Origin: Myxococcus stipitatus DSM 14675
GTDB lineage: Bacteria > Myxococcota > Myxococcia > Myxococcales > Myxococcaceae
Assembly (NCBI RefSeq): GCF_000331735.1
Contig: NC_020126.1
Location: 1,364,001-1,428,000 of the forward strand
Direction of reading: 5' to 3'
Length of the DNA: 64,000 nt
Translations under genes and position numbers: made by a program
Shown here: piece after piece, positions 8,487 through 17,520 of the stretch
How the letters are laid out: the number at the start of each line of letters is the position of its first letter
How positions within the stretch are numbered: position 1 is the first letter of the stretch
The notes under the pieces: model-generated
Told to the model about the DNA's origin: nothing
What the model saw: only the letters and a program-made list of their open reading frames with translations
Databases searched by the model: none

Positions 8487-9509
8487 GTGGCGGGCTCGCA
8501 TGCCCTCGTGGACCTGCTGCGCTCCTGGCCCTCGCCGCCGGAAGCGCCTGCTCCCGAAGGCGCCGCGGCGGCTGAGTTCGTGCGCGCGGCCGTGCGCCAC
8601 GGCCTCGCGGGATTCGTCGCCCACGCGGTGGGGCAGGCGGGCTGGGAGCTCCCTCCCGAGTCGAGCGCGCTGCTGCGCCGCGAGTCCCTCACGGGCGCGG
8701 CTCGCGCGCTCCAGGTGAAGGCGCTGCTGCTGCGGAGCCTGGACGTACTGGCCTCCGAGCGCGTGGTGCCCGTGCTGCTCAAGGGCTATGGGCTGGCGCG
8801 GAGGCTGTACCCGGACCCGCTCCAGCGGGCGACGCGCGACGTGGACCTGTTGGTGTCTCGCCGGGACGTGCCCACCGCGACGCGAGCCCTCTCCGGATTG
8901 GGGCTGAGTGTCCGCCCCTCGCGCGATGGGCGCCACGCGGAGGCCGACTCACACCACGTCGAGCTGGAGGGGCCCGCGGGCCTGGTCGAGCTGCACTTCC
9001 GCGCGCTCGCGGGCTGGGGGCAGGCGCTGGAGGGGGATGCGCTGGTGGAGCGCGCGGTGGTGGGGGAGCTCGAGGGCCGCCGGGTGAAGTGGCTGCGCCC
9101 CGAGGACGAGGCCGTGTACCTGGCCCTGCACGCCAGCAATCACCTCCTGCAGCGGATGGCGTGGCTCTTCGACTTGAAGCTGCTCGCCGAGCACGCGCTG
9201 GATTGGACCCGGGTGGTCGAGGCGGCTCGCGGCACGGAGCTGCCTCAGCTGGCCTGGTACGCGTGGGACGCCGCGCGGCGGAGGCTGGGGGCCGCGGTTC
9301 CGGACGCCGTGCTGTCCGCGCTCGCGCCACCCCCGTGGCAGCGAATCCTGGCGGAGCGCTTCTTCACGGAGCCGCGGTTGGTGGACGCGGAGCTGGTGAA
9401 CAGCAAACCCGCATGGGTCGCGGCGAAGCTGCTGCTGGCGCCCAGGCCCGTCGCCATGGCGCGGTATGCGCTCCGGCGCCTGGAGACCGCGGCCAGGAGA
9501 CTCCGGTGA
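8487..9509 (+). CDS. Predicted nucleotidyltransferase family protein (NTP_transf_5-like)
   Basis: 340 residues from GTG at 8487, 3 nt behind the WecA-like gene. The centre has VVPVLLKGYGLARRLYPDP followed by RATRDVDLLV: the K-G...D-x-D pattern of the uncharacterised nucleotidyltransferase family common in polysaccharide loci. VELHF and the later HASNHLLQRMAWLFDL also fit, the latter resembling the WL(F/K)D(L/I) part of the family. No membrane segment is seen. Function in these loci is not established; transfer of a nucleotide or phosphate group to a sugar or protein is the general expectation. A second, more divergent relative lies at 10027-10998. Confidence 0.8.
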   Translation: MAGSHALVDLLRSWPSPPEAPAPEGAAAAEFVRAAVRHGLAGFVAHAVGQAGWELPPESSALLRRESLTGAARALQVKALLLRSLDVLASERVVPVLLKGYGLARRLYPDPLQRATRDVDLLVSRRDVPTATRALSGLGLSVRPSRDGRHAEADSHHVELEGPAGLVELHFRALAGWGQALEGDALVERAVVGELEGRRVKWLRPEDEAVYLALHASNHLLQRMAWLFDLKLLAEHALDWTRVVEAARGTELPQLAWYAWDAARRRLGAAVPDAVLSALAPPPWQRILAERFFTEPRLVDAELVNSKPAWVAAKLLLAPRPVAMARYALRRLETAARRLR

Positions 9510-9587
9510 GCCGCGCACCACCGGGTGATGAAGCCGCCCCGGCTCCAGGGTAGGGTCCTCGCGACGCACGGGATGGAGCGCAGGGCG

Positions 9588-9896
9588 ATGATGCTCGAAG
9601 AGCTGTTCTCAGGGGTGACGGGGACTGGGGTCGGGCTGAGCGTGCTGACCGCTTTCCTGGGCGGCAGGTTCATGCAGGGGAGCGCCATCTTCGGGCGATT
9701 TCCCCGGAACCGCGATGAACTGGTCCGATGTCTCTTCGCGGTAGGGCCCATTCGAAGATGGCGCCTGCAGCTCCTGGGGTTCCTGTGGTTCTTCACCTGC
9801 CTCTTGTCCATCGTCCCGTACCTGATGCTGATGGCCGCCATCCGCGTGGAGTGGGGATGGCTGATTGCCCGGTGGATGAGGGACCTCTCCCTCTGA
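9588..9896 (+). CDS. Small hypothetical membrane protein
   Basis: 102 residues from ATG 9588, with GGAG about 9 nt upstream; the same frame could begin at ATG 9573 or 9525. It contains two hydrophobic stretches, the second (LGFLWFFTCLLSIVPYLMLM) being a clear membrane helix, and basic residues between them. Codon bias is weaker than in neighbours. No family is recognised. It lies between two nucleotidyltransferase-like genes of the polysaccharide locus. It may be genuine or a fortuitous frame. Confidence 0.42.
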   Translation: MMLEELFSGVTGTGVGLSVLTAFLGGRFMQGSAIFGRFPRNRDELVRCLFAVGPIRRWRLQLLGFLWFFTCLLSIVPYLMLMAAIRVEWGWLIARWMRDLSL

Positions 9897-10026
9897 GGGC
9901 CGGGCGCGCTCGGGGTCCTCGGGCCCGAGTCACCCCCAGGGGCCGGGCACTGTCCGGTGGCCGCCACTGGGGGGAACTCAGGCAGTGATTGCAGGGCATG
10001 CGGTGGGCCCGTTAAAGGGGGCCACC

Positions 10027-10998
10027 ATGCCGCTCAGCCTGCTCGACACCTTCCGCGTCCTCGCCTCGTTCGACCCTCCGCGAGGTGCCCTCAAGGGCGC
10101 GCCCTGGGACGAGTACGTCGACTGGGCCATCGCCCAGGGGCTGGCGCCGCTGGCGGCCTACAACCTCGAGTACCGCCTGGGCCCCACCGCCGCCCCCGAG
10201 TGGGCGAGGGACCGGCTGCTCGCCGTCTACCAGGGCTCCGTCAACGACAACGTGATGAAGCTCGTCAACTTCAAGCAGGTCGTCGACGAGCTCCAGGGCC
10301 GCAAGCTCGTCCTCATGGGCTCCGCCGCCTTCGCCGAGGCGCTCTACCCGCACATCGGCTTCCGCCCCGTGCTGGAGCTCCAGCTCCTCATGCGCCGCAT
10401 GGACGTGGACGGCTTCGCCGGCTTCCTCTCCAACCACGAGTTCCGCCCCGACTCCGTCCCGGCCCACAGCGGCGCCACCAAGGTGGTCACCGACGGCCGC
10501 ACTTCCGTCTCCCTCTACTCGGACATCCTCGGCCCCCAGCGCCGCGAGCAGGCCCTGGGCATCATCGACCGCGCGAAGCCCATGAAGGTCTACGGGCCCT
10601 CCTTGTTCCGCGCGGACCTGGAGGACTCCGTCCTGCTCGTCTGCCTGGAGCACGCGCGTCAGGGGTATGACGTACCCTGGCTGTCCTTCATCGACCTGCG
10701 CGAGCTCGTCACGGGGGCGAAGTGGATGGGAGGCGTGTACTCCCGCCCGCTCGACATCCCGGCGTTGCTTGCCCGCGCCGCGGAGTGGCGTGTGGAGCGC
10801 GCTCTCTACACGTCGCTGTCCATCGTCGCCCGCCTCTTCCCGGAGGCCGCCGCCGAGGCCACCGCCGCGCTGCCCCCGCTGCGCCGAGCCACCCGTGAAC
10901 TTCTGGACCGTACGGTGGTGGGTCCAATCAGCACCCCCGGCCAGACGTCCGCTCTCAGGGGCTTGGAAAGAGTGCGTCGTCTGCTCACTGGACAGTAG
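10027..10998 (+). CDS. Nucleotidyltransferase-like protein of the polysaccharide locus
   Basis: 323 residues. The ATG at 10027 has an AGGGGG tract 5-6 nt upstream; in-frame starts further upstream lack one. Overall plan mirrors the protein at 8487-9509: a helical N-terminal part, a central GRKLVLMGSAAFAEALYPHIGF segment and then a strand-rich part. The catalytic D-x-D seen there is replaced by LELQLL here, so it may be catalytically degenerate. It ends with a double-hairpin terminator, so it closes a transcript before ugd. Confidence 0.7.
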   Translation: MPLSLLDTFRVLASFDPPRGALKGAPWDEYVDWAIAQGLAPLAAYNLEYRLGPTAAPEWARDRLLAVYQGSVNDNVMKLVNFKQVVDELQGRKLVLMGSAAFAEALYPHIGFRPVLELQLLMRRMDVDGFAGFLSNHEFRPDSVPAHSGATKVVTDGRTSVSLYSDILGPQRREQALGIIDRAKPMKVYGPSLFRADLEDSVLLVCLEHARQGYDVPWLSFIDLRELVTGAKWMGGVYSRPLDIPALLARAAEWRVERALYTSLSIVARLFPEAAAEATAALPPLRRATRELLDRTVVGPISTPGQTSALRGLERVRRLLTGQ

Positions 10999-11002
10999 GC
11001 CC

Positions 11003-11040
11003 GGCCGGTTGCCCGGCCAGCCCTGGGACGGGCTTTCTTT
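11003..11040 (+). terminator. Double-hairpin terminator before ugd
   Basis: GGCCGG (11003-11008) pairs with CCGGCC (11013-11018) across TTGC; then AGCCC (11019-11023) pairs with GGGCT (11030-11034), followed by a T-rich run to 11040. The placement right after the nucleotidyltransferase-like gene supports intrinsic termination. Confidence 0.65.
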
Positions 11041-11099
11041 CCGAGCGCGTCCCGGCGTATGAGTTCCAGCCAAGACACCGCCACACTGGGACTCCTTCA

Positions 11100-12401
11100 A
11101 TGCGTATTGCCATCATCGGAACGGGCTACGTCGGCCTGGTCGCGGGCACCTGCTTCGCGGACTCGGGCAACGACGTCACGTGCGTGGATATCGACGAGCG
11201 GAAGATTCGCATGCTCCAGGCGGGCGAGGTGCCCATCTACGAGCCGGGTCTCGAGGAGCTCATCAAGAAGAACGTGCGGGAGAAGCGCCTGTTCTTCACG
11301 CGGGACTTGCCCGAGGCCGTCTCCAACGCGCACGTCGTCTTCATCGCCGTGGGCACGCCCGAGGGTGAGAGCGGCGACGCCGACCTCCAGTACGTGCTGG
11401 CCGCCGCCGAGCAGATCGGCAAGGCGATGAAGCAGTACACGGTCGTCGTGGACAAGAGCACCGTGCCGGTGGGAACCGCCGACAAGGTGCGCGAGGCCAT
11501 CCGCAAGGTGACGAGCATCGAGTTCGACGTCGTCTCCAACCCGGAGTTCCTCAAGGAAGGCGCCGCGCTGGACGACTTCCTCAAGCCGGACCGCGTCGTC
11601 ATCGGCGTGGACTCCGAGCGGGGGCGCAAGGTGATGGGCGAGCTGTACGCCCCCTTCGTGCGCACGGAGAACCCGGTGCTGTTCATGGACACGCGCTCGG
11701 CGGAGCTGACGAAGTACGCGGCCAACGCGATGCTGGCCACGCGCATCTCGTTCATGAACGACATCTCCGCGCTCTGCGAGAAGGTGGGCGCGGACGTGGA
11801 CTTCGTGCGCAAGGGCCTGGGCTCGGACCGGCGCATCGGCTACCCGTTCCTGTTCCCGGGTGTGGGCTACGGCGGCTCGTGCTTCCCCAAGGACGTGAAG
11901 GCGCTGGGCGCCACCGCGCGCGAGTTCGGCCTGGAGTTGGACCTGCTGCGCGCCGTGGAGCGCACCAATGAGCGGCAGAAGAAGCTCCTGGTGAACAAGG
12001 CGACCAAGCACTTCGGCGGCTCGCTCGAGGGCAAGAAGTTCGGCGTGTGGGGCCTGGCCTTCAAGCCGAAGACGGACGACATGCGCGAGGCGCCGTCCAT
12101 CGACGTCATCGAGGGCCTCATCGGCAAGGGCGCGACGGTGGTGGCGCACGACCCGGTGGCCACGCACTCGGCCAAGCGCGTCTTCGGCGACCGCATCCGC
12201 TACGCCAGCGTCCCCTACGAGGCGCTGGAGGGCGTGGACGCGCTCTTCGTGGTGACGGAGTGGAACGAGTTCCGTCACCCGGACTTCGAGCGCATGAAGG
12301 GCCTGATGAAGTCGCCGGTCATCTTCGACGGGCGCAACGTGTTCGACCCGGTGCGCATGCGCGAGCTGGGCTTCACGTACTTCGGCATCGGCCGCCGGTG
12401 A
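11100..12401 (+). CDS. ugd: UDP-glucose 6-dehydrogenase
   Basis: 433 residues, usual family length. It oxidises UDP-glucose to UDP-glucuronate with two NAD+. The Rossmann motif GTGYVGLVAGTCFA opens the protein; GTPEGESGDADL and the K-STVPVGTA segment follow; the catalytic cysteine lies in GYGGSCFPKDV near residue 260; the C-terminal UDP-binding domain has WGLAFKPKTDDMREAPS. UDP-glucuronate would supply an acidic sugar for the surrounding polysaccharide. The stop overlaps the GTG start of the next acyltransferase, so the two are translationally coupled. Confidence 0.97.
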   Translation: MRIAIIGTGYVGLVAGTCFADSGNDVTCVDIDERKIRMLQAGEVPIYEPGLEELIKKNVREKRLFFTRDLPEAVSNAHVVFIAVGTPEGESGDADLQYVLAAAEQIGKAMKQYTVVVDKSTVPVGTADKVREAIRKVTSIEFDVVSNPEFLKEGAALDDFLKPDRVVIGVDSERGRKVMGELYAPFVRTENPVLFMDTRSAELTKYAANAMLATRISFMNDISALCEKVGADVDFVRKGLGSDRRIGYPFLFPGVGYGGSCFPKDVKALGATAREFGLELDLLRAVERTNERQKKLLVNKATKHFGGSLEGKKFGVWGLAFKPKTDDMREAPSIDVIEGLIGKGATVVAHDPVATHSAKRVFGDRIRYASVPYEALEGVDALFVVTEWNEFRHPDFERMKGLMKSPVIFDGRNVFDPVRMRELGFTYFGIGRR

Positions 12402-13573
12402 GCCAAGGCGGTTCACTCGATGCGCTGACGGGGCTGCGCTTCTTCGCGGCCCTGCATGTCGTGCTGTTCCACTTCGCGCGCCCGGTCCTGGACCCGGCGC
12501 CGGAGTGGCTGCGGAGCCTGGTGGGCTCGGGCTACTCCGCGGTGGGTGTCTTCTTCGTCCTGTCTGGCTTTGTCCTCGCCTGGAACTACCTGGACACGGA
12601 CGGGCGCATGGAGACGGGGACGCGTGCGTTCCTCGCGGCCCGCGTGGCCCGCGTCTATCCCGTCTATCTGCTGACCTTCCTGCTGTCCTCGCCGCCCGTG
12701 ATGCTCGCGTCGGTGGGGGAGAACGGCTGGAAGGTGGCCGCGATGAAGCTCGCGGTGGCGGCGGTGGCGACGCTCGCGCTGGTGCAGGCGTGGGTGCCTC
12801 GGCTGGCGCTGTACTGGAATCCCCCGGGCTGGTCCGTGGCGGTGGAGGCGTTCTTCTACGCGCTCTTCCCCCGGCTGGCGCGCTGGCTGCCGCGCCTGCG
12901 TCCTTCCTGGGTGCCGGGCGTGCTGGTGGGGCTGTGGGCGCTCGGGCTCACGCCGCCGGTGCTCTATCTGGTGCTGCGGCCGGATGGCCTGGCCACGGTG
13001 GATGTCCATTCCTGGGGCACGTGGTTGGCGTTGATGAAGTTCACGCCCGTGGCGCGCCTGCCGGAGTTCCTCTTCGGGGTGGTGCTGGGGTGGTGGTTCG
13101 TGCGCGAGCGCGCGGAGGGGACGCAGAAGGGCTCGGGCGTCGTGCTGGCCTTGCTCGGCGCCGCGCTGCTCATGGCGGTGGGAGCCGCGGGGGAGCGGAT
13201 TCCCTATCCGCTGATGCACAACGGGCTGCTCGCGCCCGCGTCGGGGCTGCTCGTGTACGGGCTGGCGCGGGGCGGTGGGTGGCTGGGCTGGGCCTTGTCC
13301 CGGCCCGTCGTCGTCCGGCTGGGCGCGGCCAGCTACGCGCTGTACCTGCTGCAGTTCCCCGTGGGGGAGGCGGTGGCGAAGGTCGCCCCGTGGGTGGGCC
13401 TGGCCACGCCGCTGGGGAAGCTGGGGCTGGTGCTGCTCTGGGTCATCCCCGCATCGCTGTTGACGCACCACTTCGTGGAGACGCCGCTGCGCTCGCGGGT
13501 GCGCAAGCTGCTTCAGCCCTGGGTGGACGGGGAAGGGGCGGCGCCCGCACGTCCCGTGGCGCCAGGGGCCTGA
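12398..13573 (+). CDS. Acyltransferase 3 family membrane protein
   Basis: 391 residues from GTG 12398, which overlaps the ugd stop (GTGA). The signature LDALTGLRFFAALHVVLFHF has the R...H pair, and GYSAVGVFFVLSGFVLAW is the second hallmark. About ten membrane helices follow. It is the third such enzyme in the locus, so the glycan may carry several O-acyl groups. The open frame upstream of 12398 lies inside ugd and is not used. Confidence 0.88.
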   Translation: MSQGGSLDALTGLRFFAALHVVLFHFARPVLDPAPEWLRSLVGSGYSAVGVFFVLSGFVLAWNYLDTDGRMETGTRAFLAARVARVYPVYLLTFLLSSPPVMLASVGENGWKVAAMKLAVAAVATLALVQAWVPRLALYWNPPGWSVAVEAFFYALFPRLARWLPRLRPSWVPGVLVGLWALGLTPPVLYLVLRPDGLATVDVHSWGTWLALMKFTPVARLPEFLFGVVLGWWFVRERAEGTQKGSGVVLALLGAALLMAVGAAGERIPYPLMHNGLLAPASGLLVYGLARGGGWLGWALSRPVVVRLGAASYALYLLQFPVGEAVAKVAPWVGLATPLGKLGLVLLWVIPASLLTHHFVETPLRSRVRKLLQPWVDGEGAAPARPVAPGA

Positions 13574-13582
13574 GGAGGCCCC
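13565..13582 (+). terminator. GC hairpin across acyltransferase stop
   Basis: GGGGCCT (13565-13571) and AGGCCCC (13576-13582) form a perfect 7-bp stem with loop GAGG; the TGA stop sits at the stem-loop junction. There is no T tract. It separates convergent genes. Confidence 0.45.
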
Positions 13583-13603
13583 GCGTTCAGTCGAGAGGCG
13601 GTG

Positions 13604-13879
13604 CTAGCGGGAGATGCCGCACTCCTGCTTGCCCTCGGCGGTCTCGATCTTCCGGCAGTCGCAGCCGTCGAGCTTCGCCTCGCAGACGGCCTCGTCCTCG
13701 GGCGTGGGCTCCACGTTGTTCTCTTCGCGAGCCGCGCGCTGGATGCACAGCTCCTTCTCCACCGAGTTGATGGCGCAGTCGCACAACTTCTCTGACAGCT
13801 CGCGGCAGGCTCCCTTGCAGCCGGTGAGTCCGGACAGGGTGGCGCAGAGGAGGGCGGTGGCGAGGAAGAAGCGGCGCAT
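13604..13879 (-). CDS. Small cysteine-rich lipoprotein
   Basis: 91 residues. It starts with a basic n-region and hydrophobic stretch ending in the lipobox LTGC, so it should be cleaved by signal peptidase II and anchored by lipid. The mature part has seven further cysteines, including CRELSEKLCDC, an arrangement suited to disulfides in the periplasm or outside. No family function is recognised. It lies alone on the minus strand between polysaccharide genes; codon usage matches neighbours. Confidence 0.75.
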   Translation of the reverse strand: MRRFFLATALLCATLSGLTGCKGACRELSEKLCDCAINSVEKELCIQRAAREENNVEPTPEDEAVCEAKLDGCDCRKIETAEGKQECGISR

Positions 13880-14213
13880 GGGTCGGCGAACATGCCAGAA
13901 GGTCCTCCGGATGCAAGCCAAGTCCGGGCCCGGGCGTGAATGAGCGGATGCCCTGGGGGGCCCGCCTGCCTGGGTTGACGGTGGGGACGCCTCGACGCGG
14001 CGCTCCAGGGAGGGGAAGGTTCCGGCACCGGACGGGTGCGGGCCGTGCGCGAGCCCGCGAAAGACGGGTTTGGCCTGATATGGGTATGGCTTGGGGGGCG
14101 TATCGGTTGACCCTGGTTCACACTCGCCTGGTGGCCCTGTCTGCTGTCGGGCGAGGGCCGCGAGCCAGAAAGGAGAGTGTTTCAAGGCCCGTGTCATACT
14201 TCCGCGCCTTCGA
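13880..14213. other. Intergenic region before Wzy-like gene (334 bp)
   Basis: Divergent region between the small lipoprotein (minus) and the polymerase-like gene (plus). TTGAC-like hexamers occur around 13975 and 14108, but none is paired with a good -10. Nothing else is identified. Confidence 0.4.
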
Positions 14214-16829
14214 ATGCCTCCCACGCATCGCAGCAGCTCGCGGTACACCCGGTTCGCCGAAGTGGCCTTGGCCGCTCTCGTCGTCGTGTGTCCGTTGGCG
14301 CTCGGTGGCGCGGCCCGTTGGCTGTCCTGGCCGCTGATGGTGCTGGCGGGCGTGGCAGCGGTGCTCGCGGGCGTCGGCGCGCGGCGGCAGGGGCAGTCCT
14401 TGCGCTTCCCGCTGCTGGCGCTTCCGTTGGGGGTGGGCGCGGCGCTGTGCGCGGTGCAGTTGGTGCCGCTGCCGGCGGGTGTGCTGCGGGTGCTGAGTCC
14501 GGAGGCCGCCTCGCTGCGGGAGTTCGCGCTGGAGCCCTTGGGGCTCACGCGGGCCCGGCCGGTGTCGCTGGAGCCGTCCGCCACGTGGCGCGAGTTGTCC
14601 AAGCACCTGGCCTACCTGCTGACGTTCCTCGCCGCCGTCCAGGTGTGCCGGTCGAGGGAGCGGAGGCGGCGGCTGCTCGCGGTCCTGGTCTTCACGGGCG
14701 CGGCGGTGGTGCTGGTGGGCCTGGGGCATTCGCTCCTGGGCGTCTCCTCGCTCCTGGGGCTCAAGGCGTGGGAGCACGCGCGGCCTCCGCTGATGACGTT
14801 CTTCGCCAATCCCAATCACCTCGCGGGCTTCCTGGGCCTGGCGTCCACGGTGGGCGTGGGGCTGGCGCTCACCACGCGGCCTCGCTCCAGGGCGCTGCCC
14901 TTCGCGCTGGCGGCGGGGGCGAGCGGCCTGGGCGTGGTGCTGTCGCTGTCCCGAGGCGGCATCGCCTTCTTCGTCTTCGGCCAGGCGATGCTGGTGCTGT
15001 GGCTCTCGCGTCAGCGCCGTGAGGAGGCGGGCCGGAGTCTGCTCGGCGGGTCTCGGAGCACGGCCGCGCTCCTGGGGTTGCTGGCGGTGCTGGCCGTGGG
15101 GACCTACGCGGTGACGGAGGCCCTCTGGGTCGAGGCGCGCTCCGCGGACAGCCTGGAGAAGCTGAGTCAGTCCAAGGTGGCGCTCTGGCCCATGATGGCG
15201 CGAGCCGCCAGCGCCTTCCCGGTGCTGGGCATGGGACGGGGTGCCTTCGAGGCGGTCTTCCCCCGCTACCAGTCCGAGCCCAACCCCAACACGCTCACGC
15301 ACCCGGAGAACGCGGTGCTGCAGGTGGTGGCGGAGCTGGGCGTGCCGGGGCTGTTGCTCCTGGCCGTGGCCCTCTGGGCCTTCATCGGCCTGCTGCGTCG
15401 GGAGGGCCTGGACGCGCTGGAGGGAGCCTCGCTGGCGGGCGTGGCGGCGCTGGGGCTGCACAACCTCTTCGACTTCAGCCTGGAGCTGCCTGCGTGCGCG
15501 GTGGCGGTGCTGGTGGTGCTGGGCGCGGTGGTGCGGCCTCGGGAGCGGGGCAAGGAGGCCGGGGGCCCGGTCTGCCTCACGCCGTCCTGGGGGTTGCTTT
15601 GCGCCGGCATGGCGCTGACGGCCCTGGGGCTGGTGGCGCTGGTGCCTGGGAGGCATCGGCTGGCGGACGCGGAGGCGGAGCTGGCGACGCTGGTCCGGGA
15701 GCGCGCGCCCCTCGACATGGTGCGGGCGCGAGGGCTGGAGCTCATCGACCGGCATCCGTCGGATTACCTGCTGTACCGGATGGTGGCCTCCGCCCACGTG
15801 GCGCGGGGCGGGGGGGAGGGCGCGGCCGAGGCGCTGGCGTTCATCAACCGCGCGCTGACGCTGGCTCCTCGGGACGCCGTGTCGCATCGCGTGGCCGCGC
15901 AGGCGTTGCTCGCGCTGGGGCGCCGCTCCCAAGGCTTCCTGGAGTACCGGCTCGCGAACGAGGCGGGAGACCTGGGGGTGTTGCGCGGCGAGGCCGTGCG
16001 CCAGGCCCGCTCGGTGGAGGACCTGGTGGCGATGACGCCGGACTCGCCGGAGCTCGCGGGCCACCTGGTGGACGCGCTGAGCAACGTGCTGGGACGACAG
16101 CCGCTGGCGCTGGACTACAACGGCTGGGCGCGGGCGCACTTCGAGGGCCGCCCGGGAGTGGTGGGGCTGTGGAAGCGCGAGGCGCGGCTGCGTCTGCTGC
16201 GCAAGGAGCTGCCGGAAGCGGAAGGGGCCTGTGTCCAGGTGGAGCGCCTGGAGCCGGAGCGGCTGGACACGGTGCTGCTGCGCGCCGAGGTGCTGAAGGG
16301 CCGCGGGGAGGGCGAGGCCGCGCTGCGGGCCGTCGAGGCACTCCGGTCCCGGAACCCCATGAACGTGGAGCTGGCCTTCACCCTGGCCTCCTGGCAGTTG
16401 GAGGCGGGGCTGACGCGGCGGGCTCGCGAGACGCTCCACGCGGTGGGCGGACTCCTCTCCGACTACCAGCAGCGGGCGCGGATGCTGTCGATGGAGGCGG
16501 AGGCGCTCGAGCGCGAGGGCCTCCTCTCGCGCGCGGTGGAGCGGCGCCAGACGGCGGCTCGGCTGGTGCCCAGCTCGGACGCGTACTTCGCGGTAGCCCG
16601 GTTGCAGGAGACACTGCGTCGCTATGACGCCGCGGCGCGCTCCGTGCGCGAGGGCCTGGAGCTGCTGCCTCCCGAGGCGCGAGAGCCCGCGCGCGCCTGG
16701 GTGACGCGGCTGGAGTCCGCCGAGCGGTCCCGGGTGGAGACGCGCCGCAAGGAGCTCCTGGACGACCCGAAGGCGCAGGAGCTGGAGCACTTGCTGGGGG
16801 ACTCGCGGGAGCCCGCCGTCGAGCCGTGA
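14214..16829 (+). CDS. O-antigen ligase/Wzy-type polymerase with C-terminal TPR region
   Basis: 871 residues from ATG 14214. Residues about 15-460 hold some ten to twelve membrane helices with a large periplasmic loop; SRGGIAFFVFG and the FPRYQSEPNPNTLTHPENAVLQVVAELGVPG stretch (near residues 345-380), with its conserved HPEN and GVPG, are typical of the O-antigen ligase/polymerase superfamily. Residues about 490-850 are soluble, Ala/Leu/Arg-rich helical hairpins resembling TPRs (for example ALAFINRALTLAPRDAVSH). It probably polymerises the lipid-linked repeat delivered by the flippase; the TPR part may bind chain-length or export partners. It fits WzyB of the BPS locus as I recall it. Confidence 0.85.
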   Translation: MPPTHRSSSRYTRFAEVALAALVVVCPLALGGAARWLSWPLMVLAGVAAVLAGVGARRQGQSLRFPLLALPLGVGAALCAVQLVPLPAGVLRVLSPEAASLREFALEPLGLTRARPVSLEPSATWRELSKHLAYLLTFLAAVQVCRSRERRRRLLAVLVFTGAAVVLVGLGHSLLGVSSLLGLKAWEHARPPLMTFFANPNHLAGFLGLASTVGVGLALTTRPRSRALPFALAAGASGLGVVLSLSRGGIAFFVFGQAMLVLWLSRQRREEAGRSLLGGSRSTAALLGLLAVLAVGTYAVTEALWVEARSADSLEKLSQSKVALWPMMARAASAFPVLGMGRGAFEAVFPRYQSEPNPNTLTHPENAVLQVVAELGVPGLLLLAVALWAFIGLLRREGLDALEGASLAGVAALGLHNLFDFSLELPACAVAVLVVLGAVVRPRERGKEAGGPVCLTPSWGLLCAGMALTALGLVALVPGRHRLADAEAELATLVRERAPLDMVRARGLELIDRHPSDYLLYRMVASAHVARGGGEGAAEALAFINRALTLAPRDAVSHRVAAQALLALGRRSQGFLEYRLANEAGDLGVLRGEAVRQARSVEDLVAMTPDSPELAGHLVDALSNVLGRQPLALDYNGWARAHFEGRPGVVGLWKREARLRLLRKELPEAEGACVQVERLEPERLDTVLLRAEVLKGRGEGEAALRAVEALRSRNPMNVELAFTLASWQLEAGLTRRARETLHAVGGLLSDYQQRARMLSMEAEALEREGLLSRAVERRQTAARLVPSSDAYFAVARLQETLRRYDAAARSVREGLELLPPEAREPARAWVTRLESAERSRVETRRKELLDDPKAQELEHLLGDSREPAVEP

Positions 16830-16847
16830 GCCCGCGCGACGCGTGCC

Positions 16848-17384
16848 TCACGAAGGCATGGATGCGTCCTGTTCCATGAAGACCGGTGGGATGGGCACCA
16901 CGGGGGCCTGAGGCCGGAGCCGCTCGTGGATGAACGACGCGACCAGGGGCCACTCGAGCGTGGCGAAGTCCTGGAAGCGCATCTCCACGGCTTCTTCGTG
17001 AGAGCCCGCTCGGAAGAGCAGGTGCTCGGTCAGGCTGAGCGTCTCGTCCACCGCCACGGGCAGGCTGTAGAGCTCCCCGAAGGGAGGCTCCGCGCCCACC
17101 TCGCAGTCGGGGAAGTGGTCGCGGAACTCACGCTCGCTGGCGAGTCGCACGGTGCGCACCCCCAGCAGCTCCCGCACACGCATCAAGTCCAGCGTGCCCG
17201 CCGCGGGGACGACGAAAATCCAGGGCTGCCGGTCCGCCATCACGATGACGGACTTGGCCACGCGCCAGCCCGAGACGTGAAGCGCCTGGGCCAGTTCCTG
17301 CGCCGTGACGGCGCGCGGATGCCAGTAGCGCTCATAGAGGACCCGATTGCGTTGGAGATAGTGCTGGATGGAAGCCGGAATCAC
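16848..17384 (-). CDS. YbaK/EbsC-family aminoacyl-tRNA deacylase-like protein
   Basis: 178 residues from GTG 17384, with AAGGAGG 9 nt upstream. The fold signatures of the YbaK/ProX editing domain are visible: AQELAQALHVSGWRVAKSVIV with the catalytic lysine in AKSV near residue 46, then WIFVVPAAGTLDLMRVRELLG, and a late PPFGELYSLPVAVDETL. Such proteins hydrolyse mischarged tRNAs in trans, or sit as regulatory modules. The C-terminal 30 residues are proline-rich and non-conserved. It converges on the Wzy-like gene and is not obviously part of the polysaccharide operon. Confidence 0.88.
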   Translation of the reverse strand: MIPASIQHYLQRNRVLYERYWHPRAVTAQELAQALHVSGWRVAKSVIVMADRQPWIFVVPAAGTLDLMRVRELLGVRTVRLASEREFRDHFPDCEVGAEPPFGELYSLPVAVDETLSLTEHLLFRAGSHEEAVEMRFQDFATLEWPLVASFIHERLRPQAPVVPIPPVFMEQDASMPS

Positions 17385-17520
17385 GAGGCGTCACCTCCTT
17401 GACGAAAAGGTGTGTCACCCCGGCGGCTTCGACCACGGCACCCCGCGCCCTTCGTGCCCACGGCATTCCGCCGTGGGCCCGCTGGCCTGGTGCGAGGACA
17501 AGGGGGCAAGCCCCTGGTGC

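Noticed and set aside
6756..8936. 726-codon antisense open frame across the WecA-like gene
   Set aside because: Composition is low-complexity Arg/His/Gly/Ala, typical of a GC shadow.
9245..9967. Minus-strand frame over the small membrane ORF
   Set aside because: Overlaps a recognisable gene on the plus strand and has no domain or good ribosome site.
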